NCBI GenBank assembly: GCA_017601395.1
Contig: JAFNIQ010000005.1
Span: 1 to 56,090, forward strand
Source: Candidatus Brockarchaeota archaeon
GTDB taxonomy: Archaea; Thermoproteota; EX4484-205; JAAOZP01
DNA length: 56,090 nucleotides
Direction: 5' to 3'
Part shown: one piece after another, positions 18,589 to 27,558 of the stretch
Layout of the letters: each line of letters opens with the position of its first letter
How positions within the stretch are numbered: the stretch's first letter is position 1
Made by a program: the position numbers and the translations under genes
The notes under the pieces: generated by a model
The model's database searches: none
Seen by the model: only the letters and a program-made list of their open reading frames with translations
Told to the model about the DNA's origin: nothing

Positions 18589-19485
18589 ATGATCATTGAT
18601 ATTCACGCGCACTGTTCCCCTAAACAAAGCTGGCTTACCTACGATCCGGTTAAAGACCAGTACATACCTTGGATAACAGTGTCTGAACTCGTTAAAAGGA
18701 TGGAGGAAGAGGGGATAGACATAACGGTGATCCTCCCACTGCCAAGCCCGGAAAGCACTATAGAGCCGGTGACCAACAGAGATGTTATAGAGTTCTGCAA
18801 GAAATATGGGAGTAGGCTAATCCCTTTCTGCAACCCGGATCCGAGGCTAAACGCCGGCTCAGAAAAAACCCTGAGATTCATAATTGAGGAGTATAAAAGC
18901 GAAGGGTGCAAAGGCGTTGGCGAAATAACTGCCAACATATACTTTGACGACCCGAGGGCCCTGAGCCTCTTCAGGGTTTGTGAAGAACTAGGGCTCCCCG
19001 TAATATTCCATATCGGTCCCCACCTGGGCGGCTGCTACGGGCTTGTTGACGAGCCCGGCCTGCCCAGGCTTGAGAAGTGTTTAAAAATGTTTCCAAGCCT
19101 GATATTCATAGGACACTCTCAACCATTCTGGGCGGAGATATCTGGAGACGTTAAGCCGGAAGATAGGAACAGTTACCCAGCTGGCAGGGTTGCTCCAGGC
19201 GGCAGGGTCGTCGACCTGTTCAGAAGCTATCAAAACCTTTACGGGGATCTTTCAGCTGGCAGCGGATATAACGCTATCTCGAGAGACCCGGAGTTCGGAG
19301 TCCGGTTCTTAGAGGAGTTTCAGGACAGGTTGATGTTCGGAACAGACTTAGACATGCCGGATCAAAACATACCTCAACTGAAATACCTGCGCAGCCTGAG
19401 AGAAGAAGGAAAAATATCGCGAAAAACCTATGATAAAATAATGTATAGAAACGCTGCGAGAGTCTTGAAGCTCGACTTGGAATAA
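18589..19485 (+). CDS. Amidohydrolase-2 family metal-dependent hydrolase
   Basis: TIM-barrel hydrolase or decarboxylase of the amidohydrolase-2 group, 298 residues. The metal site is seen in DIHAHCSPK (HxH) near the N terminus, a barrel histidine in PVIFHIGPH, a further histidine in FIGHSQPFW, and the final aspartate in LMFGTDLDMP. The ATG at 18589 has a TATA element (GCTTAAATAAG, 18557-18567) about 27 bases upstream and gives the standard MIIDIHAH start; the longer frame from 18547 is rejected. Substrate unknown; a sugar-derived lactone or acid would fit the neighbourhood. Confidence 0.83.
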   Translation: MIIDIHAHCSPKQSWLTYDPVKDQYIPWITVSELVKRMEEEGIDITVILPLPSPESTIEPVTNRDVIEFCKKYGSRLIPFCNPDPRLNAGSEKTLRFIIEEYKSEGCKGVGEITANIYFDDPRALSLFRVCEELGLPVIFHIGPHLGGCYGLVDEPGLPRLEKCLKMFPSLIFIGHSQPFWAEISGDVKPEDRNSYPAGRVAPGGRVVDLFRSYQNLYGDLSAGSGYNAISRDPEFGVRFLEEFQDRLMFGTDLDMPDQNIPQLKYLRSLREEGKISRKTYDKIMYRNAARVLKLDLE

Positions 19486-19510
19486 GCAGTCGAACCTAAA
19501 ACGGTTTAAA

Positions 19511-20554
19511 TCACGTCAGCGGGAGCCTCACTGCCTCGCTATTCTTACTGGACTGGTAGATGGCGTTGATGATTTCAATAGACTTTCTCCCCTCCTCGCC
19601 AGAAACCTTCGGCTCCCTGTCATCAAGGATTGCTTGGGCAAAGTCCCTTATAGATGCGGCATGGTTCAACGGGGGCGCTGCCTCCGGCCTAGCCCAGGTC
19701 TCAAGTCCTACCTTAGCCTCCTTCTCAGAATACGGTTTCTCACCCTTTATGTCTAATAGTTTAATCACCTCCCCCTCTAAGATGGCTGTGCCATTCGTCC
19801 CGTAGAACTCAAGCCCAGCCGGGAAACCGGGATAAAGGGCTGTGCTCGCCTGAACAAGTCCTAAAGCACCGTTCTTAAACCTTAGGGTGGCAACAGCCAG
19901 GTCCTCAACCTCTATGTTGTGGAAAACAGTGCTGCACTGGGCCCAAAGATATTCAACAGGACCCATGATCCAGACAAGCTGGTCTAGAGTGTGAATAGCC
20001 TGGTTTATCAGTGCTCCACCCCCCTCGGTAGCCCATCTCCCCCTCCAAGGGCTTTTATCATAGTATTCTCTCGTCCTGAACCATTTGACGGTTGCCTCGC
20101 CGTAGAAAAGCCTGCCCAGCCTACCGGTGTCCACCGCCTCCTTTATCTTGAGAACACTGGGGTCAAACCTGCCCTGAAGGTTTACACCCAGCTTCACACC
20201 AGCCCTCCTAGCCCTCCTTATCATCTCATCAGCCTCCCTGACGTTTATGGCCATGGGTTTGTCAACAAGCACGTTTACACCAGCCTCTAAGGCCTCTAAA
20301 GCCATGGGGAAATGCAGATAGTGTGGTGTTGAAATGAAAACCGCGTCAACCCTCTCCTTGACTAATAAATCCCTATAGTTGAGAAAATACTTTACCCCGA
20401 ACTCCTCAGCCGTCTTCCTAGCTAAATCCTCAACAACGTCGCATACGGCAACTGCTTTGACAATACCCTCCTTCTCCTCCAGGAGCTTCATGGCGCGGAG
20501 GGCAAAGTTGGCACCAACCCCGGCGCCAGCTACGCCGAACTTAACCTGCCTCAT
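19511..20554 (-). CDS. Gfo/Idh/MocA family oxidoreductase (second copy)
   Basis: NAD(P)-dependent sugar dehydrogenase type protein, 347 residues. The Rossmann motif is FGVAGAGVGANFALRAM, then FISTPHYLHFP, and DKPMAINVREAD where most family members have EKP; the lysine is kept. The substrate domain shows GGGALINQAIHTLDQLVWIMG with the conserved aspartate and histidine. A CTTTTTAAGCC element about 27 bases upstream supports the ATG at 20554. It differs clearly from the 404-residue member at 5.1-6.3 kb, so the two likely act on different sugars. Confidence 0.87.
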   Translation of the reverse strand: MRQVKFGVAGAGVGANFALRAMKLLEEKEGIVKAVAVCDVVEDLARKTAEEFGVKYFLNYRDLLVKERVDAVFISTPHYLHFPMALEALEAGVNVLVDKPMAINVREADEMIRRARRAGVKLGVNLQGRFDPSVLKIKEAVDTGRLGRLFYGEATVKWFRTREYYDKSPWRGRWATEGGGALINQAIHTLDQLVWIMGPVEYLWAQCSTVFHNIEVEDLAVATLRFKNGALGLVQASTALYPGFPAGLEFYGTNGTAILEGEVIKLLDIKGEKPYSEKEAKVGLETWARPEAAPPLNHAASIRDFAQAILDDREPKVSGEEGRKSIEIINAIYQSSKNSEAVRLPLT

Positions 20555-20666
20555 AGAATCTTCACTTGGAAACAGGCTTAAAAAGCTTAAACAGTTTCTC
20601 CTTGAAGCCCCTCTATGAACGTATTTAAAAAAACGCTGGGTTTCTTTACAGTCGTGTTTGCTACAA

Positions 20667-20936
20667 CTACAGGGAGGCCTTCATCTTCTCAAGGTACTCC
20701 TTTATGAACCTGAGGTTCTCAACCGTCTTAGGAATGTAATTCGCATACGCCAGGCTTCCCCGGTATCCTTCCTCCACACCCTTTATAATTTCATCAATGT
20801 TTTCCCTCGTAATGTTTTTCAACTGTTCCTTAAGATTTTCTAAGCCTTTTATAGCGCTACTGGCCTCGGAGGAAAACATCCTGTAAGGCTTCAACTCAGC
20901 TATGCACTCATCAATCTTCGCCTCAACTTCAGACAT
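20667..20936 (-). CDS. Small helical protein, unknown function
   Basis: From the ATG at 20936 (SD-like GGTGGTC just upstream) the product has about 89 residues and is almost wholly helical, with heptad-like spacing (AIKGLENLKEQLKNITREN). No known family was recognised. It is in the same direction as the small coiled-coil gene at 21.0-21.2 kb. A longer start at 21005 would add an unlikely basic extension. Confidence 0.5.
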   Translation of the reverse strand: MSEVEAKIDECIAELKPYRMFSSEASSAIKGLENLKEQLKNITRENIDEIIKGVEEGYRGSLAYANYIPKTVENLRFIKEYLEKMKASL

Positions 20937-21037
20937 TGAGACCACCATTTTGAAAAATCTTGGAAACCTATTAAATTTTACTCGGAGAGCACGTGGCAAA
21001 AGCATGGTCCTCCTTCACGTTGAAACAAAATTCAGTT

Positions 21038-21241
21038 TTAGTCAAGCATGTTTAGATAGCTTTCCAATTCCGATATGCGCTGTTTAACCTTGCTTAATAT
21101 TTCCCTCAGCTCTTCGAAGTCTCCACGCGATAAAGCAGTATTCAGGCTCTGAACGATCTTCGATAATTCTTCAGCACACTTTATTGTCTGCTCAATCCTT
21201 CCACATGCTTCTTTTTTAGCCTGAGTCGGCTCTTCCCGCAT
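21038..21241 (-). CDS. Small coiled-coil protein, 67 residues
   Basis: A short acidic helical protein (IEQTIKCAEELSKIVQSLN; LREILSKVKQRISELESYLN) with strong heptad periodicity. Its start overlaps the end of the upstream ligase-N-like gene by 26 bases, so the two are probably translated together and may interact. Family not recognised. Confidence 0.5.
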   Translation of the reverse strand: MREEPTQAKKEACGRIEQTIKCAEELSKIVQSLNTALSRGDFEELREILSKVKQRISELESYLNMLD

Positions 21242-21851
21242 TTTTAACCACCTGTAGCGCCACCTTATAAATGTCTTTCAGGCCAGCCTCCCCGCCCATC
21301 ATCCCAATGCCAGCGGCGGCTGAACCATGGAATGCTTCGCCCAAAGCCTTTAGAATAAGCTTGTCATCAACAGGCTTCTGCCTACCCATCAGCATGTTTA
21401 CGATGAGAAAAGCCTCCTCGTCTGAAGCTTTATTGAGAAGCCCCGTTAAGCTTTTAACCTTGAAGGCGATACTGCTCTTCCCACTTATCCTGCAAGCTTC
21501 AAGCATTCCCAGATAAGCCTGGTCGATGCTCAACCCTTTTTCGAGAAGTATGCTGCTCCTCCTGCTTAAAACATCCCTCAGCCTTCCGGATTGCACTAAT
21601 CCTTCAGCCTCATCCTGTTTAAGAAGAGTTATTCCGGCCAAGGCTTCTGAAACAATTCTCCTCATCAAGTATGTCCCGATAAGCCGCGAAGCCTCTCCGA
21701 AATCCATTCTCATTATCCTGAGAAGGGTTTCGAGGCAATCGGCGTCAACCTTTTTAAACAAGGCAGCCATTTCCCGGACAGCATCCTGCTCTCCCAACAC
21801 GCTTAACCGGTTTAGCACCTCAGCCACATCCCTGAACCCCCTGGCACCCAT
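21216..21851 (-). CDS. Stand-alone DNA-ligase N-terminal-domain-like protein
   Basis: A 211-residue all-helical protein. The part from about 105 to 175 (AYLGMLEACRISGKSSIAFK, then KVKSLTGLLNKASDEEAFLI and ALGEAFHG) follows the pattern of the DNA-binding N-terminal domain of ATP-dependent DNA ligases: a GK/GS turn, then LLxxAxxxEAxxI, then ALxxAF. The first half (ALFKKVDADCLETLLRIM) fits the ligase pattern too. There is no adenylation domain or KxDG motif, so it cannot be a ligase itself. It starts just after the nitroreductase stop and overlaps the coiled-coil gene. A DNA-binding role is inference. Confidence 0.5.
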   Translation of the reverse strand: MGARGFRDVAEVLNRLSVLGEQDAVREMAALFKKVDADCLETLLRIMRMDFGEASRLIGTYLMRRIVSEALAGITLLKQDEAEGLVQSGRLRDVLSRRSSILLEKGLSIDQAYLGMLEACRISGKSSIAFKVKSLTGLLNKASDEEAFLIVNMLMGRQKPVDDKLILKALGEAFHGSAAAGIGMMGGEAGLKDIYKVALQVVKNAGRADSG

Positions 21852-21852
21852 A

Positions 21853-22374
21853 TTACTGGAACCCCTCGTATAGGATCTTCATGCTTCTAGCCGGCGGCGG
21901 TCTCCCGCGGGCTGCTGAATCCGAATAACCCAAGGGGGTGAGTGAAACCGCCCTAAATCCTTTTGGAGCGTTGAGAATCTCTTCAACCCGTCTCTCGTCG
22001 AAGGCCCCAACCCAGCATGTTGACAACCCTAGACTTGTGGCCGCCAGCATAAGGTTCTCCATGGACGCGCCTACGTCCAGAATACTGTAGAGTTCAACCC
22101 CCCTCTTGCCGTATGCTGAAGCCTCCTCCAGCGAAACCAAATACACTATTACTATTGGGGCTTGAGATATGAATGTCTGGTTTAAAGCAGCCTCAGCGAT
22201 CCGCCTTATTTTACCCTCATCCGTTACGACAACTATCCTGTAAGGATGTATGTCTCCCGCTGAGGGAGCCATTAGGGCCGCTTCAAGAACCTTGTCGACC
22301 AGTTCTTTAGGAACCGGTTTCTTTAAAAACGACCTTACGCTCCTCCTTTTCAAGATGCATTCAAACGCGTCCAA
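21853..22374 (-). CDS. Nitroreductase family protein
   Basis: FMN-dependent oxidoreductase of 173 residues. Family features: ILKRRSVRSFLKKPVP at the N terminus (FMN phosphate contacts), APSAGDIHPYRIVVV, VGASMENLMLAATSLGLSTCWVG in the core, and a C-terminal PLGYSDSAARGRPP. It probably reduces quinones, nitro compounds or similar acceptors with NAD(P)H. Its stop is a base from the start of the ligase-N-like gene, so they likely share a transcript. Confidence 0.88.
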   Translation of the reverse strand: MDAFECILKRRSVRSFLKKPVPKELVDKVLEAALMAPSAGDIHPYRIVVVTDEGKIRRIAEAALNQTFISQAPIVIVYLVSLEEASAYGKRGVELYSILDVGASMENLMLAATSLGLSTCWVGAFDERRVEEILNAPKGFRAVSLTPLGYSDSAARGRPPPARSMKILYEGFQ

Positions 22375-22476
22375 CGCTTAAGAAAACTTTACTGTTGAAG
22401 ATAAGGTTTTCTATCGACAAGCCTACTCCAGTCTAAGAGAAAACCATTCTCCCCATCAGTTTAGCTTGTTCTAAGG

Positions 22477-22797
22477 CTAGAGTATTGTTATGTTTCTTTC
22501 CGAGAAGCCGTTTTTAGACAAATAGGTGTAGACCTTCTGCCTATGGTCACCCTGAAGCATTATAGCATTATTCTTAACAGTCCCGCCGCATGCACAGTAA
22601 GCCTTAAGCTTCTTAGCAAGGCTGGCTAAGTCCACCTCCTTCGGATCAATGCCTTCGATTATAGTCATCTGCTTGTTCCACCTGGTGACCTCAAGCCTTA
22701 TGGTTATTATCTGCTCCTCCTTACTTAGCTCCTCGAAAATTTCCTTGTCATCAAACGGCTTTATCCTTTCACCTAAAGTTTCCTCTATCCCTACCAT
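22477..22797 (-). CDS. Translation initiation factor aIF1 (SUI1 family)
   Basis: 106 residues with the SUI1 core: an acidic N-terminal stretch, ITIRLEVTRWNKQMTIIEGI, the zinc-independent CACGGTVKNNAIMLQGDHR loop that monitors start-codon pairing in the P site, and the final YLSKNGFSERNITIL strand. It acts on the 30S subunit during start selection. It is a single gene with its own short upstream region. Confidence 0.92.
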   Translation of the reverse strand: MVGIEETLGERIKPFDDKEIFEELSKEEQIITIRLEVTRWNKQMTIIEGIDPKEVDLASLAKKLKAYCACGGTVKNNAIMLQGDHRQKVYTYLSKNGFSERNITIL

Positions 22798-22869
22798 TTA
22801 CGTTTTATTCAGGGAAAGATTCTCTAGGATGCTTAAAAACCTTTTCCACCGTGCCGGATAAAAAGGACC

Positions 22870-23286
22870 TCAGGTTTCAACCTTGGCCTCCTCAACTTTA
22901 AACTCGAACACGATGTCTCTGAGACTATCGACAACCCCTTTTAAGCGCTCCTTCACCGGATAGTTCTTTTCAACATCCGCGATAACCTCCCACTCAGCCA
23001 GTTTACCGGGCACCAGGGTCGTTGAGCTTGTCGCTACAAGATTTATTCCTGATAGTGCAAGCGAGTTAGCAACCTTCGCCAAAGAGCCCGGCTGATCGGA
23101 TATTTTAAAAACTATCCTGACGAAGTTACCGCCCTGCCGGGCAGGCATGAGCGTGAAAACGTTTCTCTCAGAGTCATATGTTCCAACAGTCTCAGACTGG
23201 GGCCTAAGCCCCATAAGGTCTCTAACGGCTTGAGGAATCAAGATTCTACCCCTATCGTCTATTTTAAGCAGGTATGTCTTCGGCAT
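22870..23286 (-). CDS. AbrB-ACT transcriptional regulator
   Basis: 138 residues. The N terminus is a SpoVT/AbrB swapped-hairpin DNA-binding domain (LLKIDDRGRILIPQAVRDLMGL) and the C terminus an ACT domain (FVRIVFKISDQPGSLAKVAN...), the small-molecule module that commonly senses amino acids. It is transcribed away from hisC; the two genes share one TATA element (23317-23324), and each would have a leader of under ten bases. The arrangement suggests autoregulation and control of the histidine operon by an amino acid, possibly histidine; that link is inference. Confidence 0.88.
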   Translation of the reverse strand: MPKTYLLKIDDRGRILIPQAVRDLMGLRPQSETVGTYDSERNVFTLMPARQGGNFVRIVFKISDQPGSLAKVANSLALSGINLVATSSTTLVPGKLAEWEVIADVEKNYPVKERLKGVVDSLRDIVFEFKVEEAKVET

Positions 23287-23315
23287 GCTTGCCTCTCTTA
23301 GGAGTATTGGGAAAA

Positions 23316-23325
23316 GCTTATAAAC
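23316..23325. promoter_or_regulatory. Shared bidirectional TATA element, his operon / AbrB-ACT gene
   Basis: GCTTATAAAC read on the plus strand is GTTTATAAGC on the minus strand. Its centre is ~34 bases from the hisC ATG (23355) and ~35 bases from the regulator ATG (23286), so one AT element appears to serve both directions. Binding by the regulator here would affect both. Confidence 0.6.
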
Positions 23326-23354
23326 ATGTGGGTCTCCAATGGAACTTCATTCCC

Positions 23355-24344
23355 ATGATATTCCCACCTAAGCCTGTTCGTCTAGACACGAACGAAAACC
23401 CGTTCGGCCCGTCTCCTAGAGCAATAACGGCCTATTTTAAGACAGCCATGCGACTAAACAGGTATCCGGATTACGTCGAGTACAGAGAGTTCATCTCCAG
23501 CCGTCTAGCGCTGCAGCCCCAGGAGGTTCTTCCAACCCCGGGTAGCGACAGAGGACTGCAGACCCTGCTGCAATGCTTGTCGAAAAAATATGCGCGCATC
23601 GTAATACCTTCACCAGCCTTCCTGATGTACACGCGTTTCTCCAGGCTTTTCTTCAACAGGGTTGAGCAGCCTCCCTCCTGGCTGGGCAGGGGTTGGGATG
23701 CTGTATTCAGACTTTCAGGCAGCGACGCCATCCTATTATTAGGGTCACCAAACAATCCGACGGGGGAGGTTGTTGAAGAAAGCACTGTAAGAAGGTTTCT
23801 GGAGGAATTCGGAATGGTTATTATGGATGAGGCCTATGCCGAGTACTATGGTAAAAGCTTCGTCTCATTTCTACGCGGCTTCAACAACCTTGTGCTAGTC
23901 AGGACTTTTTCTAAAGCATACGGATTAGCAGGCTTAAGATCCGGGTATCTGTTAGGGGAAAGCTCTGTTTTAAGAGAAGTCGAGAGAGCAATGGGGCCTT
24001 TCGATGTTCCCACTCCGGCTGTGGAGGCTTCTAAGGCGGCTCTTGAAGACGAAGACTGGCTTAGAATGGTTGTCGAATCAACTTCCATTAACAGGGCCTA
24101 CATGGTTGACGAGTTGAACAGGCTTGACGGTGTTAAGACATTTGATTCTAAGGCGAATTACGTCCCAGTCTACGTTGAAGACGCTCAAAGAGTCTTTGAG
24201 AAGCTTCTCGCTGAAAACATAAGGGTGCGTTCAGTAACATCTGAATGGGGAGGGATCGAGGAATCGTTTCTAAGAGTCACTGTTGGAACCATGATTGAGC
24301 TGAAATGGTTTCTACAGGCCTTAAGGAGGATTCTGGCAAGTTGA
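23355..24344 (+). CDS. hisC: Histidinol-phosphate aminotransferase
   Basis: PLP enzyme converting imidazole-acetol phosphate and glutamate to histidinol phosphate. Visible: the N-terminal RLDTNENPFGPSP, the SPNNPTGEV loop, IMDEAYAEYYG, and the PLP lysine in FSKAYGLAGLRSGYLLG. The frame is open from 23274, but the ATG at 23355 gives the family start and sits ~34 bases from the shared TATA. First gene of the his operon; its TGA overlaps the TTG of hisG. Confidence 0.93.
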   Translation: MIFPPKPVRLDTNENPFGPSPRAITAYFKTAMRLNRYPDYVEYREFISSRLALQPQEVLPTPGSDRGLQTLLQCLSKKYARIVIPSPAFLMYTRFSRLFFNRVEQPPSWLGRGWDAVFRLSGSDAILLLGSPNNPTGEVVEESTVRRFLEEFGMVIMDEAYAEYYGKSFVSFLRGFNNLVLVRTFSKAYGLAGLRSGYLLGESSVLREVERAMGPFDVPTPAVEASKAALEDEDWLRMVVESTSINRAYMVDELNRLDGVKTFDSKANYVPVYVEDAQRVFEKLLAENIRVRSVTSEWGGIEESFLRVTVGTMIELKWFLQALRRILAS

Positions 24345-25219
24345 ACAGCCAAGTTTTCCTAGCTCTTCCCAGCAAGGGGAGGCTTTTCCAGCCTTCGCTT
24401 GAACTACTGGGCTCATCTGGGCTGATAACTTATTTCCCTAATGATCGGAGTTATCAAGCGCTCTCCCGTTTAAAAGGGCTTGCAGTAGTTTTCAACCGAG
24501 CTGCAGATATTCCGAGGATGGTTGAAAACGGTGTCGTAGACCTAGGTATTACTGGGAGAGATCTCGTCAAGGAATCAGGCGTAGACGTTGAGGAGGTTCT
24601 TACACTCAACTATGGTCACGCTAAGCTTGTGCTCGCGGCACCCTCCTCGAGATTCAGCGAACTTAGCGACCTGCTTAAAAAAGAGAGTTTCAAAGTGGCA
24701 ACAGAGTTTCCAAACATAGCGAGAAGCTTCTTCCAAAGCCTGAATGCTAATGCCGAAATCATAAATGTCGAGGGAGCCTCTGAAACAATGCCGAACCTCG
24801 GTTTGTCTGACTGCATAGTGTCAGTGATGAGCACCGGCACAACGCTTCTAATACACGGATTGAAGGTACTTTCAACAATCATGGATTCGCAAGCAGTTCT
24901 AATAGGAAACAGGAACAGCCTTAAAACCCCTGAAAAGCAACACATTATTGGAAGCATCATATCAATTATTCAAGCAACCCAAATGGCACAGGGAAAGAAG
25001 CTTCTAATGATGAATGTGCCTGAAGAATGCTTGAAGGAAGTTGTTAGCTGTCTGCCTTGCATGAGTGGCCCAACGATCTCTAAAGTAGAGTCTAAAGAAC
25101 CCATGTGGGAAGTCATAACCGTCGTTGATTCAGACAAGGTTTTCGAAGTAGTTTACAACGTTAAAAACAAGGGTGCACGGGATATTCTCGTTCTAAACAT
25201 AGATAAGGTGATTATTTGA
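24341..25219 (+). CDS. hisG: ATP phosphoribosyltransferase, long form
   Basis: Catalyses the first and feedback-controlled step, ATP plus PRPP to phosphoribosyl-ATP. ALPSKGRLFQPSLELL opens the protein, and the PRPP-binding region is DCIVSVMSTGTTL. At ~292 residues it is the long HisG form: the last ~80 residues are the regulatory domain that binds histidine, so no HisZ is needed. A TTG at 24341 overlaps the hisC stop (TTGA), with AAGGAGGA ten bases upstream; an ATG at 24305 is the alternative but lies inside hisC. Confidence 0.92.
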   Translation: MNSQVFLALPSKGRLFQPSLELLGSSGLITYFPNDRSYQALSRLKGLAVVFNRAADIPRMVENGVVDLGITGRDLVKESGVDVEEVLTLNYGHAKLVLAAPSSRFSELSDLLKKESFKVATEFPNIARSFFQSLNANAEIINVEGASETMPNLGLSDCIVSVMSTGTTLLIHGLKVLSTIMDSQAVLIGNRNSLKTPEKQHIIGSIISIIQATQMAQGKKLLMMNVPEECLKEVVSCLPCMSGPTISKVESKEPMWEVITVVDSDKVFEVVYNVKNKGARDILVLNIDKVII

Positions 25220-25938
25220 TGAGGATAATTCCATCGATAGACCTGATGGATTCAAAAAGGGTTGAGGTAATAGGCCACATTGTGAACAAGGCTCTTGAAG
25301 ACTCCGACCCTGTTAAAATAGCAGCATACTGGGAGAAGGCGGGTGCAAGCATGGTTCACGTGGTCGATATAGATGCTGCGTTGAACACTGGGAGAAGTAA
25401 CGATAGCATTATTAAGAGGATTATACGCTCAGTCCGGATACCGGTTCAAGTCGCGGGCGGAATCAGGAGTAGGAAGCAGGTTGAAGACTATCTTTCAAAC
25501 GGCGCTTCAAGGATTGTTGTGAGACTAAGGCCCTGCTCGACTAATGCCCTAAACGATTTTTCAGGATTGGATAAAATCGTTCTAGGAATAGACTACCTGG
25601 GGAGAAACATGTTTAGAGACATCGGTAAGGAAAGCATCGTCATCGGTGAGGAGAAGGCTGCCAGCTGGGTCTTAAAGGTTGACGACGCAATAGGTTTGAA
25701 GGGAATACTTCTAACCGATGTTGGAAGAGAGGGCTCGCTAGCAGGGTTGCGCCGTGAAACGCTTTCACTATTATCAATACTTAGGGAAACAGGCTTGGAG
25801 CTAATGTACGCCGGAGGAGTCTCTTCACTAGAAGACATCTTGGCTTTGAAAGAGACTGGTGTGAAGGGCGTGATCATCGGGAAAGCTTTATACAATGGGC
25901 TGCTAAGCCTAGAGGGTTTAAGGAGGGTTGAGGATTGA
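25219..25938 (+). CDS. hisA: ProFAR isomerase
   Basis: (beta/alpha)8 isomerase converting ProFAR to PRFAR. The catalytic aspartates are in IIPSIDLMDSKRV and VLGIDYLG; phosphate-binding loops include VAGGIRS and AGGVSS. The threonine-aspartate loop LLTDVGREGSLAG replaces the more usual TDIDRDGTLAG. The ATG shares one base with the hisG TGA. At 239 residues it is of normal length. Confidence 0.9.
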   Translation: MRIIPSIDLMDSKRVEVIGHIVNKALEDSDPVKIAAYWEKAGASMVHVVDIDAALNTGRSNDSIIKRIIRSVRIPVQVAGGIRSRKQVEDYLSNGASRIVVRLRPCSTNALNDFSGLDKIVLGIDYLGRNMFRDIGKESIVIGEEKAASWVLKVDDAIGLKGILLTDVGREGSLAGLRRETLSLLSILRETGLELMYAGGVSSLEDILALKETGVKGVIIGKALYNGLLSLEGLRRVED

Positions 25939-26516
25939 CTAGAACAACCATGGTTCGTAGAGAGACTGTTGAAACAGTAGCTGAGCTGGAGCTCACCTTG
26001 GACGGTGAAGGTGCACACACTATAGAGACACCCTACCCTGTGTTCAACCATCTGCTCGGAAGCATGATCAGGTTCTCAGGCTTCAACCTTAGGCTCAACG
26101 CTAGAAACACGGTTGAATGCGATGAGCACCATTTAATCGAGGATGTTGCAATAGCTTTAGGCGAGGCCTTAAGGAGGGCTCTTGGCGAAAAAAGGGGGGT
26201 GAACAGGTTCGGCTATTCCATCGTTCCTATGGACGAGGTGCTCGCTTGCGTTTCACTAGACTTGAGCGGAAGACCGTTCTTCTCCCACAACATGCGGTTT
26301 AAACAGACAACCATCGGGAACATGGGGACCAGCATGATTCCACACTTCTTCCGAAGCCTTTCAAACTCATCCGGTGTTACGCTTCACGTCCTGATCTTTA
26401 GAAATGGTGATCCGCACCACTTGGCTGAAGCCGTTTTTAAAGCCGCGGGCCTTGCTTTCAAACAGGCGGTTGCAGTAACAGGTTCAACGATCCCTAGCGA
26501 AAAGGGGGTTTTGTGA
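25935..26516 (+). CDS. hisB: Imidazoleglycerol-phosphate dehydratase
   Basis: Dehydrates IGP to imidazole-acetol phosphate at a di-manganese site. Metal-binding motifs are both present: [17 protein letters not shown] and [14 protein letters not shown]. It is the stand-alone dehydratase, without the phosphatase domain of enterobacterial HisB, so histidinol phosphatase must come from another gene. The TTG start overlaps the hisA stop as TTGA and has AGGAGGG seven bases upstream. Confidence 0.92.
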   Translation: MTRTTMVRRETVETVAELELTLDGEGAHTIETPYPVFNHLLGSMIRFSGFNLRLNARNTVECDEHHLIEDVAIALGEALRRALGEKRGVNRFGYSIVPMDEVLACVSLDLSGRPFFSHNMRFKQTTIGNMGTSMIPHFFRSLSNSSGVTLHVLIFRNGDPHHLAEAVFKAAGLAFKQAVAVTGSTIPSEKGVL

Positions 26517-27280
26517 AAGAAATGGGCTTAACCAAGAGAATAATCCCTTGTCTTGATGTTTACGACGGCGTTGTGGTTAAAGGCGTTAAGTTTTCAAACC
26601 TTAAGAGGATAGGGGATCCTGCAGAGCTCGCTGTTAAATACATGGAGCAGTGTGCTGACGAAATAGTTTTCCTCGATATCTCTGCCACGCCAAAGGGAAG
26701 GGAAACCATGGTGGAAGTGGTTAAGAGAACCGCTGAAAACCTTTTCATCCCTCTGACCGTCGGGGGAGGGGTTAGAAGCGTAGAGGATTTTGGGAAGCTT
26801 CTTAGAGCAGGTGCAGACAAGGTTTCAGTCAATACTGCAGCCGTCAGGGACAGGAGCCTGATTAGAAGGGCTAGCAGTATTTTCGGGCATCAATGCGTCG
26901 TTGTTGCTGTCGACGCTAAAAGAGTTGAGAAAGGGTGGGAGGTGTATGTTAAAGCTGGAAAGGAGCCAACTGGACTGGACGCACTTGAATGGATTAAAAC
27001 GTGTGAATACGAGGGTGCTGGTGAAATACTTTTAACAAGCATAGATGCGGACGGCACCAGGCTAGGCTACGATGTTGAACTTTTGCACGCGGCGAGAAGA
27101 AGCGTCGACATCCCTATAATAGCCTCGGGTGGAGCCGGCTCGCTGCAACACGTTTACGAGGCCCTTACGAGAGGGGGTGCTGACGCTGCACTCATAGCTT
27201 CACTCCTACACTATGAACAGTACAGTGTCTTACAAATTAAGAAATGGTTGAAGGAGAGGGGGGTTGAGGTAAGGCTTTGA
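26513..27280 (+). CDS. hisF: Imidazole glycerol phosphate synthase, cyclase subunit
   Basis: Combines PRFAR with ammonia delivered from HisH to give IGP and AICAR. The two catalytic aspartates are seen in [10 protein letters not shown] and [16 protein letters not shown] and ASGGAGS bind the two phosphates. The GTG overlaps the hisB stop as GTGA; an ATG at 26522 is an alternative. Separated from its partner hisH by hisE only. Confidence 0.94.
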   Translation: MKEMGLTKRIIPCLDVYDGVVVKGVKFSNLKRIGDPAELAVKYMEQCADEIVFLDISATPKGRETMVEVVKRTAENLFIPLTVGGGVRSVEDFGKLLRAGADKVSVNTAAVRDRSLIRRASSIFGHQCVVVAVDAKRVEKGWEVYVKAGKEPTGLDALEWIKTCEYEGAGEILLTSIDADGTRLGYDVELLHAARRSVDIPIIASGGAGSLQHVYEALTRGGADAALIASLLHYEQYSVLQIKKWLKERGVEVRL

Positions 27281-27558
27281 CCCTAGAGTACTTGGCTGAA
27301 CTGTTTGAAGTCGTGAAAAACAGGGTGCGCGAGAAACCAAAGGGGTCTTACGTAGCGAGCATCGTCGAAGGAGGAATGGACAGGGTTCTCGGAAAATTCG
27401 GGGAGGAAGCTTTCGAATTCGCCTCAGCGGTCCAGGGTAATGGTGACAAGGTTGCGGAGGCAGCCGATGTCCTCTTCCACTACCTCATAGTGCTGGCAGC
27501 ATCCGGAGTGGAGCTTGAGGAAGTCACAAGGGAGCTTGAGAGAAGGCGCAGACACTGA
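27277..27558 (+). CDS. hisE: Phosphoribosyl-ATP pyrophosphatase
   Basis: Small all-helical MazG-like enzyme (93 residues) that removes pyrophosphate from PR-ATP. The metal motif is [13 protein letters not shown] plus [13 protein letters not shown]. It begins at a TTG overlapping the hisF stop (TTGA). HisE and HisI are separate proteins here. Confidence 0.92.
   Translation: MTLEYLAELFEVVKNRVREKPKGSYVASIVEGGMDRVLGKFGEEAFEFASAVQGNGDKVAEAADVLFHYLIVLAASGVELEEVTRELERRRRH

Noticed and set aside
19511-20554. DKP for EKP as a sign of inactivity
   Set aside because: The lysine is kept and Asp is seen in active members of the family.
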